A stretch of DNA of 64,000 nucleotides, taken from assembly GCA_023150915.1 (NCBI GenBank), contig JAKLKA010000013.1, positions 1-64,000 on the forward strand, given 5' to 3'. The stretch comes from Polyangiaceae bacterium (GTDB lineage Bacteria; Myxococcota_A; Polyangia; Polyangiales; Polyangiaceae). The position numbers and the translations under genes were made by a program. The notes under the pieces are model-generated. The model had not been told where the DNA came from. It saw only the letters and a list, made by a program, of their open reading frames with translations, and did no database searches. The stretch's first letter is position 1. Each line of letters opens with the position of its first letter. Below, one piece after another: positions 1 to 8,194 of this stretch.

Positions 1-923
1 CGGGCGTCACCGCCAACACCCCGCCCAGCAACAACCCGCCGGTCTTCTACCACTACGACGCCAACGACGTAGAGAGCTGGGACGCCTGGTGCAAGATGCT
101 CGACTGGTACAAGAAGCCCGATCGCTACAACCTGGCGCCGGGCGGCTGGTCGGAGTGGCTGCGCAAAGGGGCGCTCAAGACCTTCGTGATGGTCACCGAC
201 GACCGCATGGACTGCTACTGGCCGCAGACCACCACCGGCATGTACTCGACGTGCACCACCAACGCGTCGAAGTGCTACGACGACAGCTCGGACTCGCTGG
301 CGCCGCTGGCGGCCCAGAACTTCGACGCCGACCTGCTGGCGCTGGACCCGGTGCAATTCGGCACCGCCCAGAGCCGGAACTACGTCTGGCACAGCCTGAG
401 CGGCGTGGTGAAGAACAGCGGCAGCACCACCGGCGAGTACCAGCCCACCGCTCCGCTGGTGCCGTCGTCGAGCAAGTGCTCGAGTGCGGTGAACTCGGGC
501 CCCGCGACCCAGGCCCTGAGCATGCTGACCGGTGGGCTTCGTTACCCGGTGTGTGAAGGGGCGGGCTTCGACGTGGTGTTCAAGAAGATCGCCGAGGGCG
601 TGATCCAGGGCGCGAAGATCCAGTGCGACTTCCCCATGCCCGAGCCGCCCGCCGGCAAAGAGCTCGATCCGAAGACGATTCAGATCCAGTACACGCCCAG
701 CAAGGGCGGCGGGAAGCAGACCTGCGCGCCGGTGACCGACGCCACCCAGTGCAAGCCGGGGGCCTTCTTCATCGAGGGGGACCCGGACGCGGGGGTGCCC
801 GACGGCAGCGACGGCGGGGCCGCCAAGCTGGTCTTGTGCCCGCAGGCCTGCGGCCTGGTTCAAGGGGACGACTCGCCCAAGGTCGAGATCCTCGCCCTGT
901 GCAAGACCAGCGGCCCGAACTAG
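1..923 (+). CDS. VWA-type lipoprotein, C-terminal part (5' end outside window)
   Basis: This is the C-terminal 306 residues of a secreted protein whose start lies before the window. The reading frame is open from base 3 to the TAG at 921-923. It is closely similar along its whole length to the next gene (1017-2462), sharing the stretches KMLDWYKKPDRYNLAP, RNYVWHSLSGVVKN and GAGFDVVFKKIAEGV. By that match the missing part should hold the lipobox, the Gly-rich linker and the first VWA metal-binding motif. The KTFVMVTDD stretch is the second Asp-containing motif of the VWA fold. Cys residues are frequent, as expected for an exported, disulfide-bonded protein. Its binding partner is unknown. Confidence 0.8.
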   Translation, partial: GVTANTPPSNNPPVFYHYDANDVESWDAWCKMLDWYKKPDRYNLAPGGWSEWLRKGALKTFVMVTDDRMDCYWPQTTTGMYSTCTTNASKCYDDSSDSLAPLAAQNFDADLLALDPVQFGTAQSRNYVWHSLSGVVKNSGSTTGEYQPTAPLVPSSSKCSSAVNSGPATQALSMLTGGLRYPVCEGAGFDVVFKKIAEGVIQGAKIQCDFPMPEPPAGKELDPKTIQIQYTPSKGGGKQTCAPVTDATQCKPGAFFIEGDPDAGVPDGSDGGAAKLVLCPQACGLVQGDDSPKVEILALCKTSGPN

Positions 924-1016
924 CGGCCGGTTTGTGCTACTCTCGACCGGCCGGCGCTCTCTCGGCCCTGCCGCCCTCGGAGCGAGCGTGTACGGCATAG
1001 CTTCGGAGACAATGTC

Positions 1017-2462
1017 ATGAATGCACCCCTTCGTTACGCTGGCTACGCCGCAATGGGTTTGATCGTGGGCGCCGCGCTGTCGAGCGCGTGCAGCGCCAGC
1101 GACACGGGGAACAGCGGCGGCGGCGGCGGCGGCGCCGGTGGCAGCAGCGCTTCCGGTGGCGCCGGCGGTGGCAGCGCGTCGGGGGGCACGGGCGCGGGCG
1201 GCCAAGATGGCGGCGGCACCGGCGGCGGCCTGGTGATCGACAGCGGCGGCGACAGCCCGATCAACGCCGACGCGGCCTGCGATCTTCAGAAGTACGAAGC
1301 CACCGTCACCAAGGCGCCGGTGGACGTGATCTTCGTGGTCGACAACTCGTGCTCGATGGGCGAGGAAATGAAGGGCATTCAGGACAACATCAACCTGAAC
1401 TTCGCCCAGATCATCGCGTCGAGCGGGATCGACTACCGCGTGATCATGATCGGTGAGCACGGCGGGTACAACACGCCGTCCAGCTACGAAGCGTCGATCT
1501 GCATCGGCCCGCCGCTGGGTGGCAAACCGTGCACCGGCGTCGGGCAGAACACCGCCCCCAGCAACAATCCGCCGGTCTTCTTCCACTACGACCACGACGA
1601 CGTGGAGAGCACCGATGCCTGGTGCAAGATGCTCGACTGGTACAAGAAGCCCGACCGCTACAACCTGGCGCCGAACGGCTGGTCCGAGTGGCTGCGGAAA
1701 GAGGCCCTCAAGACCTTCGTGCTCGTGACCGACGACGCGATGAGCTGCAAGTGGCCCTACACCGGGACCTATCCGCCGTCGTGCAGCACGAACGGCACCG
1801 GCTGCTACACCGACGGGTACACCAACTACGTGACCCAGGCGCCGCTCGCGGCCCAGGCCTTCGACACCGACATCTTGGCGCTGGATCCCGTGCAGTTCGG
1901 CACCGCCCAGAACCGCAACTACGTCTGGCACAGCCTGAGCGGCGTGGTGAAGAACCCGAACAGCACCCTGGGTGAGTACCAGCCGACCGAAGCCATCGTG
2001 CCGTATTCGAGCAAGTGCACCTCGGCGGTCAACTCGGGCCCGGGCACGCAGGCCCTGAGCATCTTGACCGGTGGCCTGCGCTACCCGGTGTGCGACGGCG
2101 CGGGCTTCGACGTGGTGTTCAAGAAGATCGCCGAGGGCGTGATCAAGGGCGCCAAGATCCAGTGCGACTTCCCCATCCCCGCCCCGCCCACCGGCAAAGA
2201 GCTGGATCCGAAGACCATTCAGATCCAGTACACCCCCAGCAAGGGGGGCAGCACCGAGACCTTCGCCCAGGTGGCCGACGCCAGCCAGTGCAAGCCCGGC
2301 GCGTTCTACATCTCGGGGGACCTGGACGCCGGGACCGGGGACGCGGCTGACGGCGGCGGCGCCAAGCTGGTGCTGTGCACCGACGCCTGCAACAAGGTGC
2401 AGGGCGACGACGCAGCCAAGATCGAGATCCTGGCGCTCTGCAAGACCGGCGGCCCGAACTGA
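1017..2462 (+). CDS. VWA-domain lipoprotein with Gly/Ser-rich linker
   Basis: 481 residues. The N-terminus is hydrophobic and ends in a lipobox-like LSSAC, so lipid anchoring is likely. Residues about 30-80 are a Gly/Ser/Ala linker. The von Willebrand factor A fold then begins at VDVIFVVDNSCSM, where DNSCS matches the DxSxS metal-ion-dependent adhesion motif. KTFVLVTDD supplies the later MIDAS Asp. VWA domains bind protein partners through a divalent metal, so a surface adhesion or scaffolding role is the family-level guess. The ATG has a GGAG at 1005-1008. It is a tandem duplicate of the preceding gene. The substrate or partner cannot be read from the sequence. Confidence 0.85.
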   Translation: MNAPLRYAGYAAMGLIVGAALSSACSASDTGNSGGGGGGAGGSSASGGAGGGSASGGTGAGGQDGGGTGGGLVIDSGGDSPINADAACDLQKYEATVTKAPVDVIFVVDNSCSMGEEMKGIQDNINLNFAQIIASSGIDYRVIMIGEHGGYNTPSSYEASICIGPPLGGKPCTGVGQNTAPSNNPPVFFHYDHDDVESTDAWCKMLDWYKKPDRYNLAPNGWSEWLRKEALKTFVLVTDDAMSCKWPYTGTYPPSCSTNGTGCYTDGYTNYVTQAPLAAQAFDTDILALDPVQFGTAQNRNYVWHSLSGVVKNPNSTLGEYQPTEAIVPYSSKCTSAVNSGPGTQALSILTGGLRYPVCDGAGFDVVFKKIAEGVIKGAKIQCDFPIPAPPTGKELDPKTIQIQYTPSKGGSTETFAQVADASQCKPGAFYISGDLDAGTGDAADGGGAKLVLCTDACNKVQGDDAAKIEILALCKTGGPN

Positions 2463-2465
2463 GCC

Positions 2466-2484
2466 GCCCGGCCTAACGCCGGGC
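2466..2484 (+). terminator. Candidate hairpin after the VWA gene, no U-tract
   Basis: GCCCGGC and GCCGGGC form a 7-bp all-GC stem around the loop CTAAC, four bases after the stop codon of the VWA lipoprotein. There is no T-run, so it could be a Rho-dependent or RNA-protecting hairpin rather than a classical intrinsic terminator. Confidence 0.35.
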
Positions 2485-2521
2485 ACCCCTCGGCTGTCAT
2501 CGTGCCGAGCCATGACGATCC

Positions 2522-3070
2522 GTGCTCTCCGATGAAGCCACCTCGGCCTTGGTCCACCGCGCGCGAAGAGGCGAGCCCGCCGCCTTCGAGGCGCTGGTGC
2601 GCGCCTACCTCCGCCCGACCTACGCCGTTGCCCTGGCAATCGTCGGGCGACCAGCCGACGCCGAAGACGTTGCCCAAGATGCCCTGGTTCTGGCCTTCGA
2701 GCGCTTGGACAGCTGCCGCGAGCCGGGCCGGTTCGCCGCCTGGCTGCTGCAGATCGCCCGCAACCAGGCGAAGAACTGGCTGGACCGGCGGAAGCTGCGC
2801 GACGTGCCCGCCGACGACGGCGGGGCCGAGCCGATCGATCCGGCGGCCCAGCCCGATGCGGGCGTCGAGCGCCGAGGGCTGCTGCGGGCACTTTGGGCGT
2901 TGCGACCCGCCGAGCGCGAGGTGGTGCTGCTTCACGATCTGGAAGGGTGGACGCACGGCGAAATCGCCGCCGCACTGGGCATCTCGGAGGTCCACTCGCG
3001 CCAGCACCTGTTCCAGGCTCGGCAGCGGCTTCGTGCCGCGCTCGGCGCCGCAGCGGAGGGCGAAGCATGA
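2522..3070 (+). CDS. ECF-family RNA polymerase sigma factor
   Basis: 182 residues starting at GTG. Region 2 is seen in FEALVRAYLRPTYAVALAIV, followed by ADAEDVAQDALVLAFERL, the typical DAEDxxQ core. Region 4 contains LRPAEREVVLLHDLEGWTHGEIAAALGIS, a helix-turn-helix for the -35 element. Length fits group 4 (extracytoplasmic function) sigma factors. Its TGA overlaps the ATG of the next gene (ATGA), and the gene after that overlaps in turn, so the three are co-translated. By analogy with CnrH/CnrY/CnrX it would be held at the membrane and released by a periplasmic signal. The target promoters are unknown. Confidence 0.92.
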   Translation: MLSDEATSALVHRARRGEPAAFEALVRAYLRPTYAVALAIVGRPADAEDVAQDALVLAFERLDSCREPGRFAAWLLQIARNQAKNWLDRRKLRDVPADDGGAEPIDPAAQPDAGVERRGLLRALWALRPAEREVVLLHDLEGWTHGEIAAALGISEVHSRQHLFQARQRLRAALGAAAEGEA

Positions 3071-3408
3071 CTGACGATCCGCTCGATCTCTCGGAGCTCG
3101 ATCCCTCGCGCGACCGCGCCCGCTGGGAGGCGCGGATTGCCGCGGTCACGTCCCAGGCGCTCACGCGGCGCCAGCGTCGGTTCAGCGTCGGCGATCAGCT
3201 CGTGGCCTGGGCCCGCCCGGCGCTGGCGGTGGCTGCCAGTCTCGCGATTGCCGCGTGGGGTAGCGCCTGGGCGTTCGGCGGCAACGCGCCGGTCGCGGCT
3301 CAGCGCACCGACCCCGCGCTCGAGCTTGCCCGCTGGGCGTCTAGCGGGGAGCTCCCCGCGACGCCGCAGCTGCTCCAGCTCGTGGGAGACGCGCATGCCG
3401 GACACTGA
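3067..3408 (+). CDS. Putative anti-sigma factor, single-pass membrane protein
   Basis: 113 residues with no clear sequence family. The N-terminal half is short, charged and cytoplasmic (DLSELDPSRDRARWEARI), then comes one membrane helix, ALAVAASLAIAAWGSAWAFG, then a short periplasmic tail. Size, topology and position directly behind an ECF sigma gene match short anti-sigma factors such as CnrY. It starts inside the sigma stop codon and overlaps the next start by 14 bases. The role is inferred from context and topology, not from a recognised domain. Confidence 0.7.
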   Translation: MTDDPLDLSELDPSRDRARWEARIAAVTSQALTRRQRRFSVGDQLVAWARPALAVAASLAIAAWGSAWAFGGNAPVAAQRTDPALELARWASSGELPATPQLLQLVGDAHAGH

Positions 3409-3829
3409 ACGCAGCCCGCGCACGGTGCGGCTGATGACCGCGTTGCTCTTGGTCGGCACGTTTGCGGCGGGCACCGTGACCGGCGCCGGCGTCCTGCGCT
3501 TCCTGGGGCCGCCGGGGCCGCCGCCGCTGGGCCCGCACGGACCTCCGGGGGCGTCGCCGCTCGGCCCGTTCCCCGCCGACGAGCTGGGGCTTTCGCCCGA
3601 GCAACGACGCCAGGCGCACGAGATCCTCGAACGCCATCGGCCCGAGCTGGACGCGGTGCTGCGGAGCACCTTCCCGCGGGTGCGCGAGATCAATGACCGC
3701 ATCGAGCGCGAGCTGGTCGCCATCTTGACCCCCGAGCAGCGACAGCGCCTCGAGCAGATCAAGGCCACGCGCCCGCCGCCGCCGCCGCCGCCGTTCCCGC
3801 CTCCACCCGGTCCGCCACCACCGCGCTAA
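3395..3829 (+). CDS. Spy/CnrX-like periplasmic sensor with LTxxQ motifs
   Basis: 144 residues. One N-terminal membrane helix (MTALLLVGTFAAGTVTGAGV) anchors a periplasmic domain. After a Pro/Gly stretch come LSPEQRRQAHEILERH and, about 45 residues later, LTPEQRQRLEQI, the paired helical motifs of the Spy/ZraP/CnrX group. The protein ends in a Pro-rich tail (PPPPPPPFPPPPGPPPPR). Family members sense metals or envelope stress and, when coupled to an anti-sigma factor, modulate it. Gene overlap with the putative anti-sigma supports that job here. The ligand is unknown; no obvious His cluster is seen, only scattered His and Glu. Confidence 0.75.
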   Translation: MPDTERSPRTVRLMTALLLVGTFAAGTVTGAGVLRFLGPPGPPPLGPHGPPGASPLGPFPADELGLSPEQRRQAHEILERHRPELDAVLRSTFPRVREINDRIERELVAILTPEQRQRLEQIKATRPPPPPPPFPPPPGPPPPR

Positions 3830-3865
3830 CGAATGCGCGAGCTCATCGGTCTTCGTCTCGACATC

Positions 3866-3871
3866 AAGGAG
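3866..3871 (+). promoter_or_regulatory. Ribosome binding site AAGGAG
   Basis: AAGGAG lies 8 bases before the ATG at 3880. It decides that start over the out-of-frame ATG at 3873. Confidence 0.7.
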
Positions 3872-3879
3872 AATGAACG

Positions 3880-4503
3880 ATGACGAATGCTCGGTACTGG
3901 ATCGGATCCGCGACTGCGATCGCGCTCTTCGGCTGCAGCGGCGCCGAAGGCACCACGGTGGACGACTCGAACCGCGCTGCGGTGGCACCCGCAGGCGCTG
4001 CGGGCGAAGCGCCGCGCCCGCCCCACGGCCCCCCGCCCGAAGCGTTCGCGGCGTGCAAGGGCTCGTCCGACGGCGCTGCGTGCAGCGTCGACCTGGTCGA
4101 CGTCGAGATCGCCGGCACCTGCCGGAAGGGGCCGAAGGGTGAGCCCCAGCTCGCGTGCGTGCCGACCGAACCTCCGCCGGGCCACGCCGGTCCGCCGCCC
4201 GAGGCCTTCGAAGCGTGCAAGGCGCTCACCGCCGAGACCGCATGCAACGTGAAGCTCGGCCCCGCGACGATCGCCGGCCGGTGCCTCGGCCCGCCTCAGG
4301 GGGAAGGGCCGCTGGCCTGCATCCCCACGGACCGCCCGCCGCCCGGCCCCCCGCCCGAGGCCATCGGAGCGTGCAAGGGCCTGGCGGCCGACGCGGCGTG
4401 CAGCGTGAAGCTGCCCCCGAAAACCATCGAAGGAAGGTGCCGGAGTGGACCCGAGGGCCAGGGCCCGCTGGCGTGCGCGCCGATTGCGCCGCCCGCTCCC
4501 TGA
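3880..4503 (+). CDS. Lipoprotein with three identical-spacing 4-Cys repeats
   Basis: 207 residues. The signal peptide ends in a lipobox-like IALFGC with Cys19. The rest is three tandem repeats of about 52-54 residues, each opening with GPPPEA and carrying four Cys. The Cys are at 59/68/81/93, 113/122/135/147 and 165/174/187/199. Spacing is C-x8-C-x12-C-x11-C every time, so each repeat is probably a small domain with two disulfides. I do not recognise the domain. It sits 50 bases after the ECF/sensor genes with its own strong ribosome site and may be an output or partner of that module. That link is inference. Confidence 0.85.
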   Translation: MTNARYWIGSATAIALFGCSGAEGTTVDDSNRAAVAPAGAAGEAPRPPHGPPPEAFAACKGSSDGAACSVDLVDVEIAGTCRKGPKGEPQLACVPTEPPPGHAGPPPEAFEACKALTAETACNVKLGPATIAGRCLGPPQGEGPLACIPTDRPPPGPPPEAIGACKGLAADAACSVKLPPKTIEGRCRSGPEGQGPLACAPIAPPAP

Positions 4504-4513
4504 CGGGCGTCAA

Positions 4514-4548
4514 TTGCCGACCGTGCCGGGTGGGCGTATCTGCCCGGC
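4514..4548 (+). promoter_or_regulatory. Putative sigma-70-type promoter, leaderless
   Basis: TTGCCG (4514-4519), a 17-base spacer, and TATCTG (4537-4542). The expected +1 falls on 4549, the A of the ATG of the propeller gene, so the transcript would have no leader. Confidence 0.55.
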
Positions 4549-5601
4549 ATGACGCCTCGAGCTTCCACCACGGCAGCGGTACTGATCCTCTTGGGCGCCA
4601 CCGGTTGCGGCGGCGGCGACGACGAGGACGACAAGAAGTACCAGAGCACGGAAGACTTGATCTTCGTCGCGGACGAGGACAGCGGGACCGTCTCGGTGAT
4701 CGAAGAGAACGCGAACCGCGTGCTCGAGACGATCGCGCTGCCGGACATGTACATGCCGCACAACGTGCAGGCCTCACCCGACGGCAAGAGCGTTTGGGTC
4801 GCGGCGCCGCCGATGATGCACGGTCACCAAGACCAGGCCGTGGTGATCGATCCGCAGACGCTGAAGATCGTGGCGACCATCGATCTCGGCGAAGAGCTCC
4901 ACGTGGCCCACGTGGTGCTCGACCCGGGGTCGAAGCATGCGTACGTGACCGCCAACGAAGGCAACCAGGTGATCGAGATCGACGCCCAGACCAAGGCAGT
5001 GACTCGCACCATCGACCTGGGGGCGGGCAGCGGTCCGCACGGCGCCCGCTTTTGCCGGGACCAGCTGTACGTGGCCGGCATGGCGTCCAAGAGCCTGATC
5101 ATCGTCGACCCGGCGAAGGGCACCACGAGCCAGGTCGATCTGGGCGGCGTCGCCGTGCAGACGGCCTGCACCCCGGACGGGAAGTTCGTGTTCGCATCGC
5201 TCTACGACACCAAAGAGGTGGTGCGCTACGAGATCGACACCAAGAAGGTCGAGCGCGTCGCGCTGCCGGCCGGGTCCGAGGGCCCGGTGCAGCTCTATCC
5301 CTCGCCTGACTCGGCCACGATCTGGGTCTGCGATCAGGGCATGCTCGAGGGCCGGCCGGCCTCGAACAAGCTGTATGCCGTCGACGTGGCCGCACGAAAG
5401 GTGTCGGGCACGGTCGAGGTGGGCAGCGGCGCCCACGGTGTGGTGGTCAGCGACGACGGGGCCCTGGCCTACGTCACCAACCTGGGGGGCGACTCGGTCT
5501 CGGTGGTGGACACTGCCGCGCTGAAGGTGGTGGCCACGGTGCCGGTGGGCACCAAACCCAACGGCATTTCCCACTGGCACCGCAGCGGCGGCATGCCTTA
5601 G
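4549..5601 (+). CDS. YVTN-type beta-propeller lipoprotein
   Basis: 350 residues. The N-terminus is short and ends in GATGCGGG, where Cys is the likely lipidation site, then an acidic Asp/Glu stretch. The body is a series of propeller blades with the signature DEDSGTVSVIEENANRVLETIAL, SPDGKSVWVAA and DDGALAYVTNLGGDSVSVVD, typical of YVTN/40-residue repeat proteins, which build seven-bladed propellers. The family includes surface-layer and cytochrome-like binding proteins, but no catalytic residues are evident. It is probably a periplasmic or surface binding scaffold. It is expressed from its own promoter. Confidence 0.85.
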   Translation: MTPRASTTAAVLILLGATGCGGGDDEDDKKYQSTEDLIFVADEDSGTVSVIEENANRVLETIALPDMYMPHNVQASPDGKSVWVAAPPMMHGHQDQAVVIDPQTLKIVATIDLGEELHVAHVVLDPGSKHAYVTANEGNQVIEIDAQTKAVTRTIDLGAGSGPHGARFCRDQLYVAGMASKSLIIVDPAKGTTSQVDLGGVAVQTACTPDGKFVFASLYDTKEVVRYEIDTKKVERVALPAGSEGPVQLYPSPDSATIWVCDQGMLEGRPASNKLYAVDVAARKVSGTVEVGSGAHGVVVSDDGALAYVTNLGGDSVSVVDTAALKVVATVPVGTKPNGISHWHRSGGMP

Positions 5602-5639
5602 GGCTTGCGGCGGCCGGCTTCGGGCCCAAGAGATGGGCC

Positions 5640-6119
5640 GTGGCCAACGTGCATCAGTTCCCGGTCAAGACCATCGACGGCGCCGAGCAGACGCTCGAAC
5701 AGTACGCGGGCAAGACCCTGCTGGTGGTCAACGTGGCGTCGAAGTGCGGCTTCACGCCCCAGTATCGCGGCCTCGAAGAGGTGTACCGCCGGAACAAGGA
5801 GCGCGGGCTGGTGGTGCTCGGCTTCCCCTGCGACCAGTTCGGCCATCAAGAGCCCGGCGACGAGGCCGAGATCGCGTCGTTCTGCACCACCCAGTACGAC
5901 GTGACCTTCCCGATGTTCTCGAAGGTGAAGGTGAACGGCAAGGACGCTCACCCGCTGTTCGTGCACCTGAAGAAAGAGGCCACGGGTGTGCTGGGCAGCG
6001 AGGCCATCAAGTGGAACTTCACCAAGTTCTTGGTGGACAAGACCGGCAAGGTGGTCAAGCGCTTCGCGCCGAACGACGCGCCCGAGAGCATCGAAGAAGA
6101 GATCCGACCGCTGCTTTGA
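5640..6119 (+). CDS. Glutathione peroxidase family thiol peroxidase
   Basis: 159 residues, GTG start. It carries the GPx signature VNVASKCGFTPQY with Cys36 as the peroxidatic residue in place of selenocysteine. Gln70 lies in FGHQEPG and the WNF motif in IKWNFTKFL. These supply the Cys/Gln/Trp/Asn active site that reduces hydrogen peroxide and organic hydroperoxides. The enzyme probably uses thioredoxin, as most bacterial Cys-GPx do. There is no signal peptide, so it is cytoplasmic. The GTG matches the family N-terminus; an ATG seven bases upstream is out of frame. Confidence 0.92.
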   Translation: MANVHQFPVKTIDGAEQTLEQYAGKTLLVVNVASKCGFTPQYRGLEEVYRRNKERGLVVLGFPCDQFGHQEPGDEAEIASFCTTQYDVTFPMFSKVKVNGKDAHPLFVHLKKEATGVLGSEAIKWNFTKFLVDKTGKVVKRFAPNDAPESIEEEIRPLL

Positions 6120-6150
6120 GGGCGAGCCCCACTTTCGTCGTGCCGGACGT

Positions 6151-6404
6151 TCACTGTGGCTGGCCCAGCGCGCTGATCGGTAACCGAGCCACGCTGTAGA
6201 CGTTGGCGTCGGTCCCGGGCACGAGGTGGATCTGCGCCCAGATCTCGCCGTCGACGACGCCGAACGGGCTGATCCAGCCAAATCCCGCGGGGGCCGGGAC
6301 GTCCAGGTGCTTCCCATCAGCCAGGCGGATGGCGCGAAGCGTGTTCGAGCTCACGCGGTACACCCACCAGCCACCTGCAAGCCCTGCCAGCACGAAGCTT
6401 TGGG

Positions 6405-6408
<4 letters not shown>
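6151..6408 (-). CDS. Small protein resembling two beta-propeller blades, coupled to pap
   Basis: 85 residues. The GTG overlaps the TGA of the phosphotransferase gene (GTGA), which argues that it is really translated. After a short hydrophobic start (FVLAGLAGGWWVYRV) the pattern SNTLRAIRLADGKHLDVPAP then DGEIWAQIHL resembles two blades of a beta-propeller. It is too short to form a closed propeller alone. It may be the C-terminal remnant of a larger gene or a genuine small protein. I assign no function. It is the last gene of a five-gene minus-strand operon. Confidence 0.55.
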
Positions 6409-7915
<1,507 letters not shown>

Positions 7916-7916
<1 letters not shown>

Positions 7917-8191
7917 CAGCGGGGGCGCAAGGCTTGCCGGGCGGCCGCGAGAAAGATCAGGACGGCGGCGCCCGACACCACACCCAGCCCGCCCGAAACC
8001 GGCCGGCCCAGCTCGCAGTCGAAGCCCTGATCGTAGCGTGACGGGGGCGTTGCGCTGGCGCCTGCCGCGCCTGCCGCCCCGGCCGCGCCCGCGGCGCCGG
8101 CTGCCCCCGCCGCGCCGTCACCTGCGTCTTCAGCGCGAGCCAGGGAGCACAGCAGCACCAGCGACAGGGCCCACGATGCAATGCGAGGCAT
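7916..8191 (-). CDS. Small exported Ala-Gly repeat protein with C-terminal anchor
   Basis: 91 residues. A signal peptide (residues 1-20, ending LARA) is followed by about seven Ala-Ala-Gly triplets (27-45), a short polar stretch with a single Cys59, a hydrophobic segment (67-84) and a basic end RQALRPR. The Cys, membrane helix, basic-cluster order resembles C-terminal sorting signals of Myxococcota surface proteins, but this is a weak match. The gene lies 3 bases after the TonB receptor and ends in TGATG with pap, so it belongs to that operon. Function unknown. Confidence 0.7.
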
Positions 8192-8194
8192 GGC

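Noticed and set aside
924-953. Hairpin CGGCCGG/CCGGCCG between the two VWA genes as a terminator
   Set aside because: The 16-base loop is long, there is no T-run, and both genes could be read together.
8040-8115. GCC/GGC trinucleotide run as a non-coding repeat
   Set aside because: It is in frame and encodes the Ala-Ala-Gly stretch of a small exported protein.
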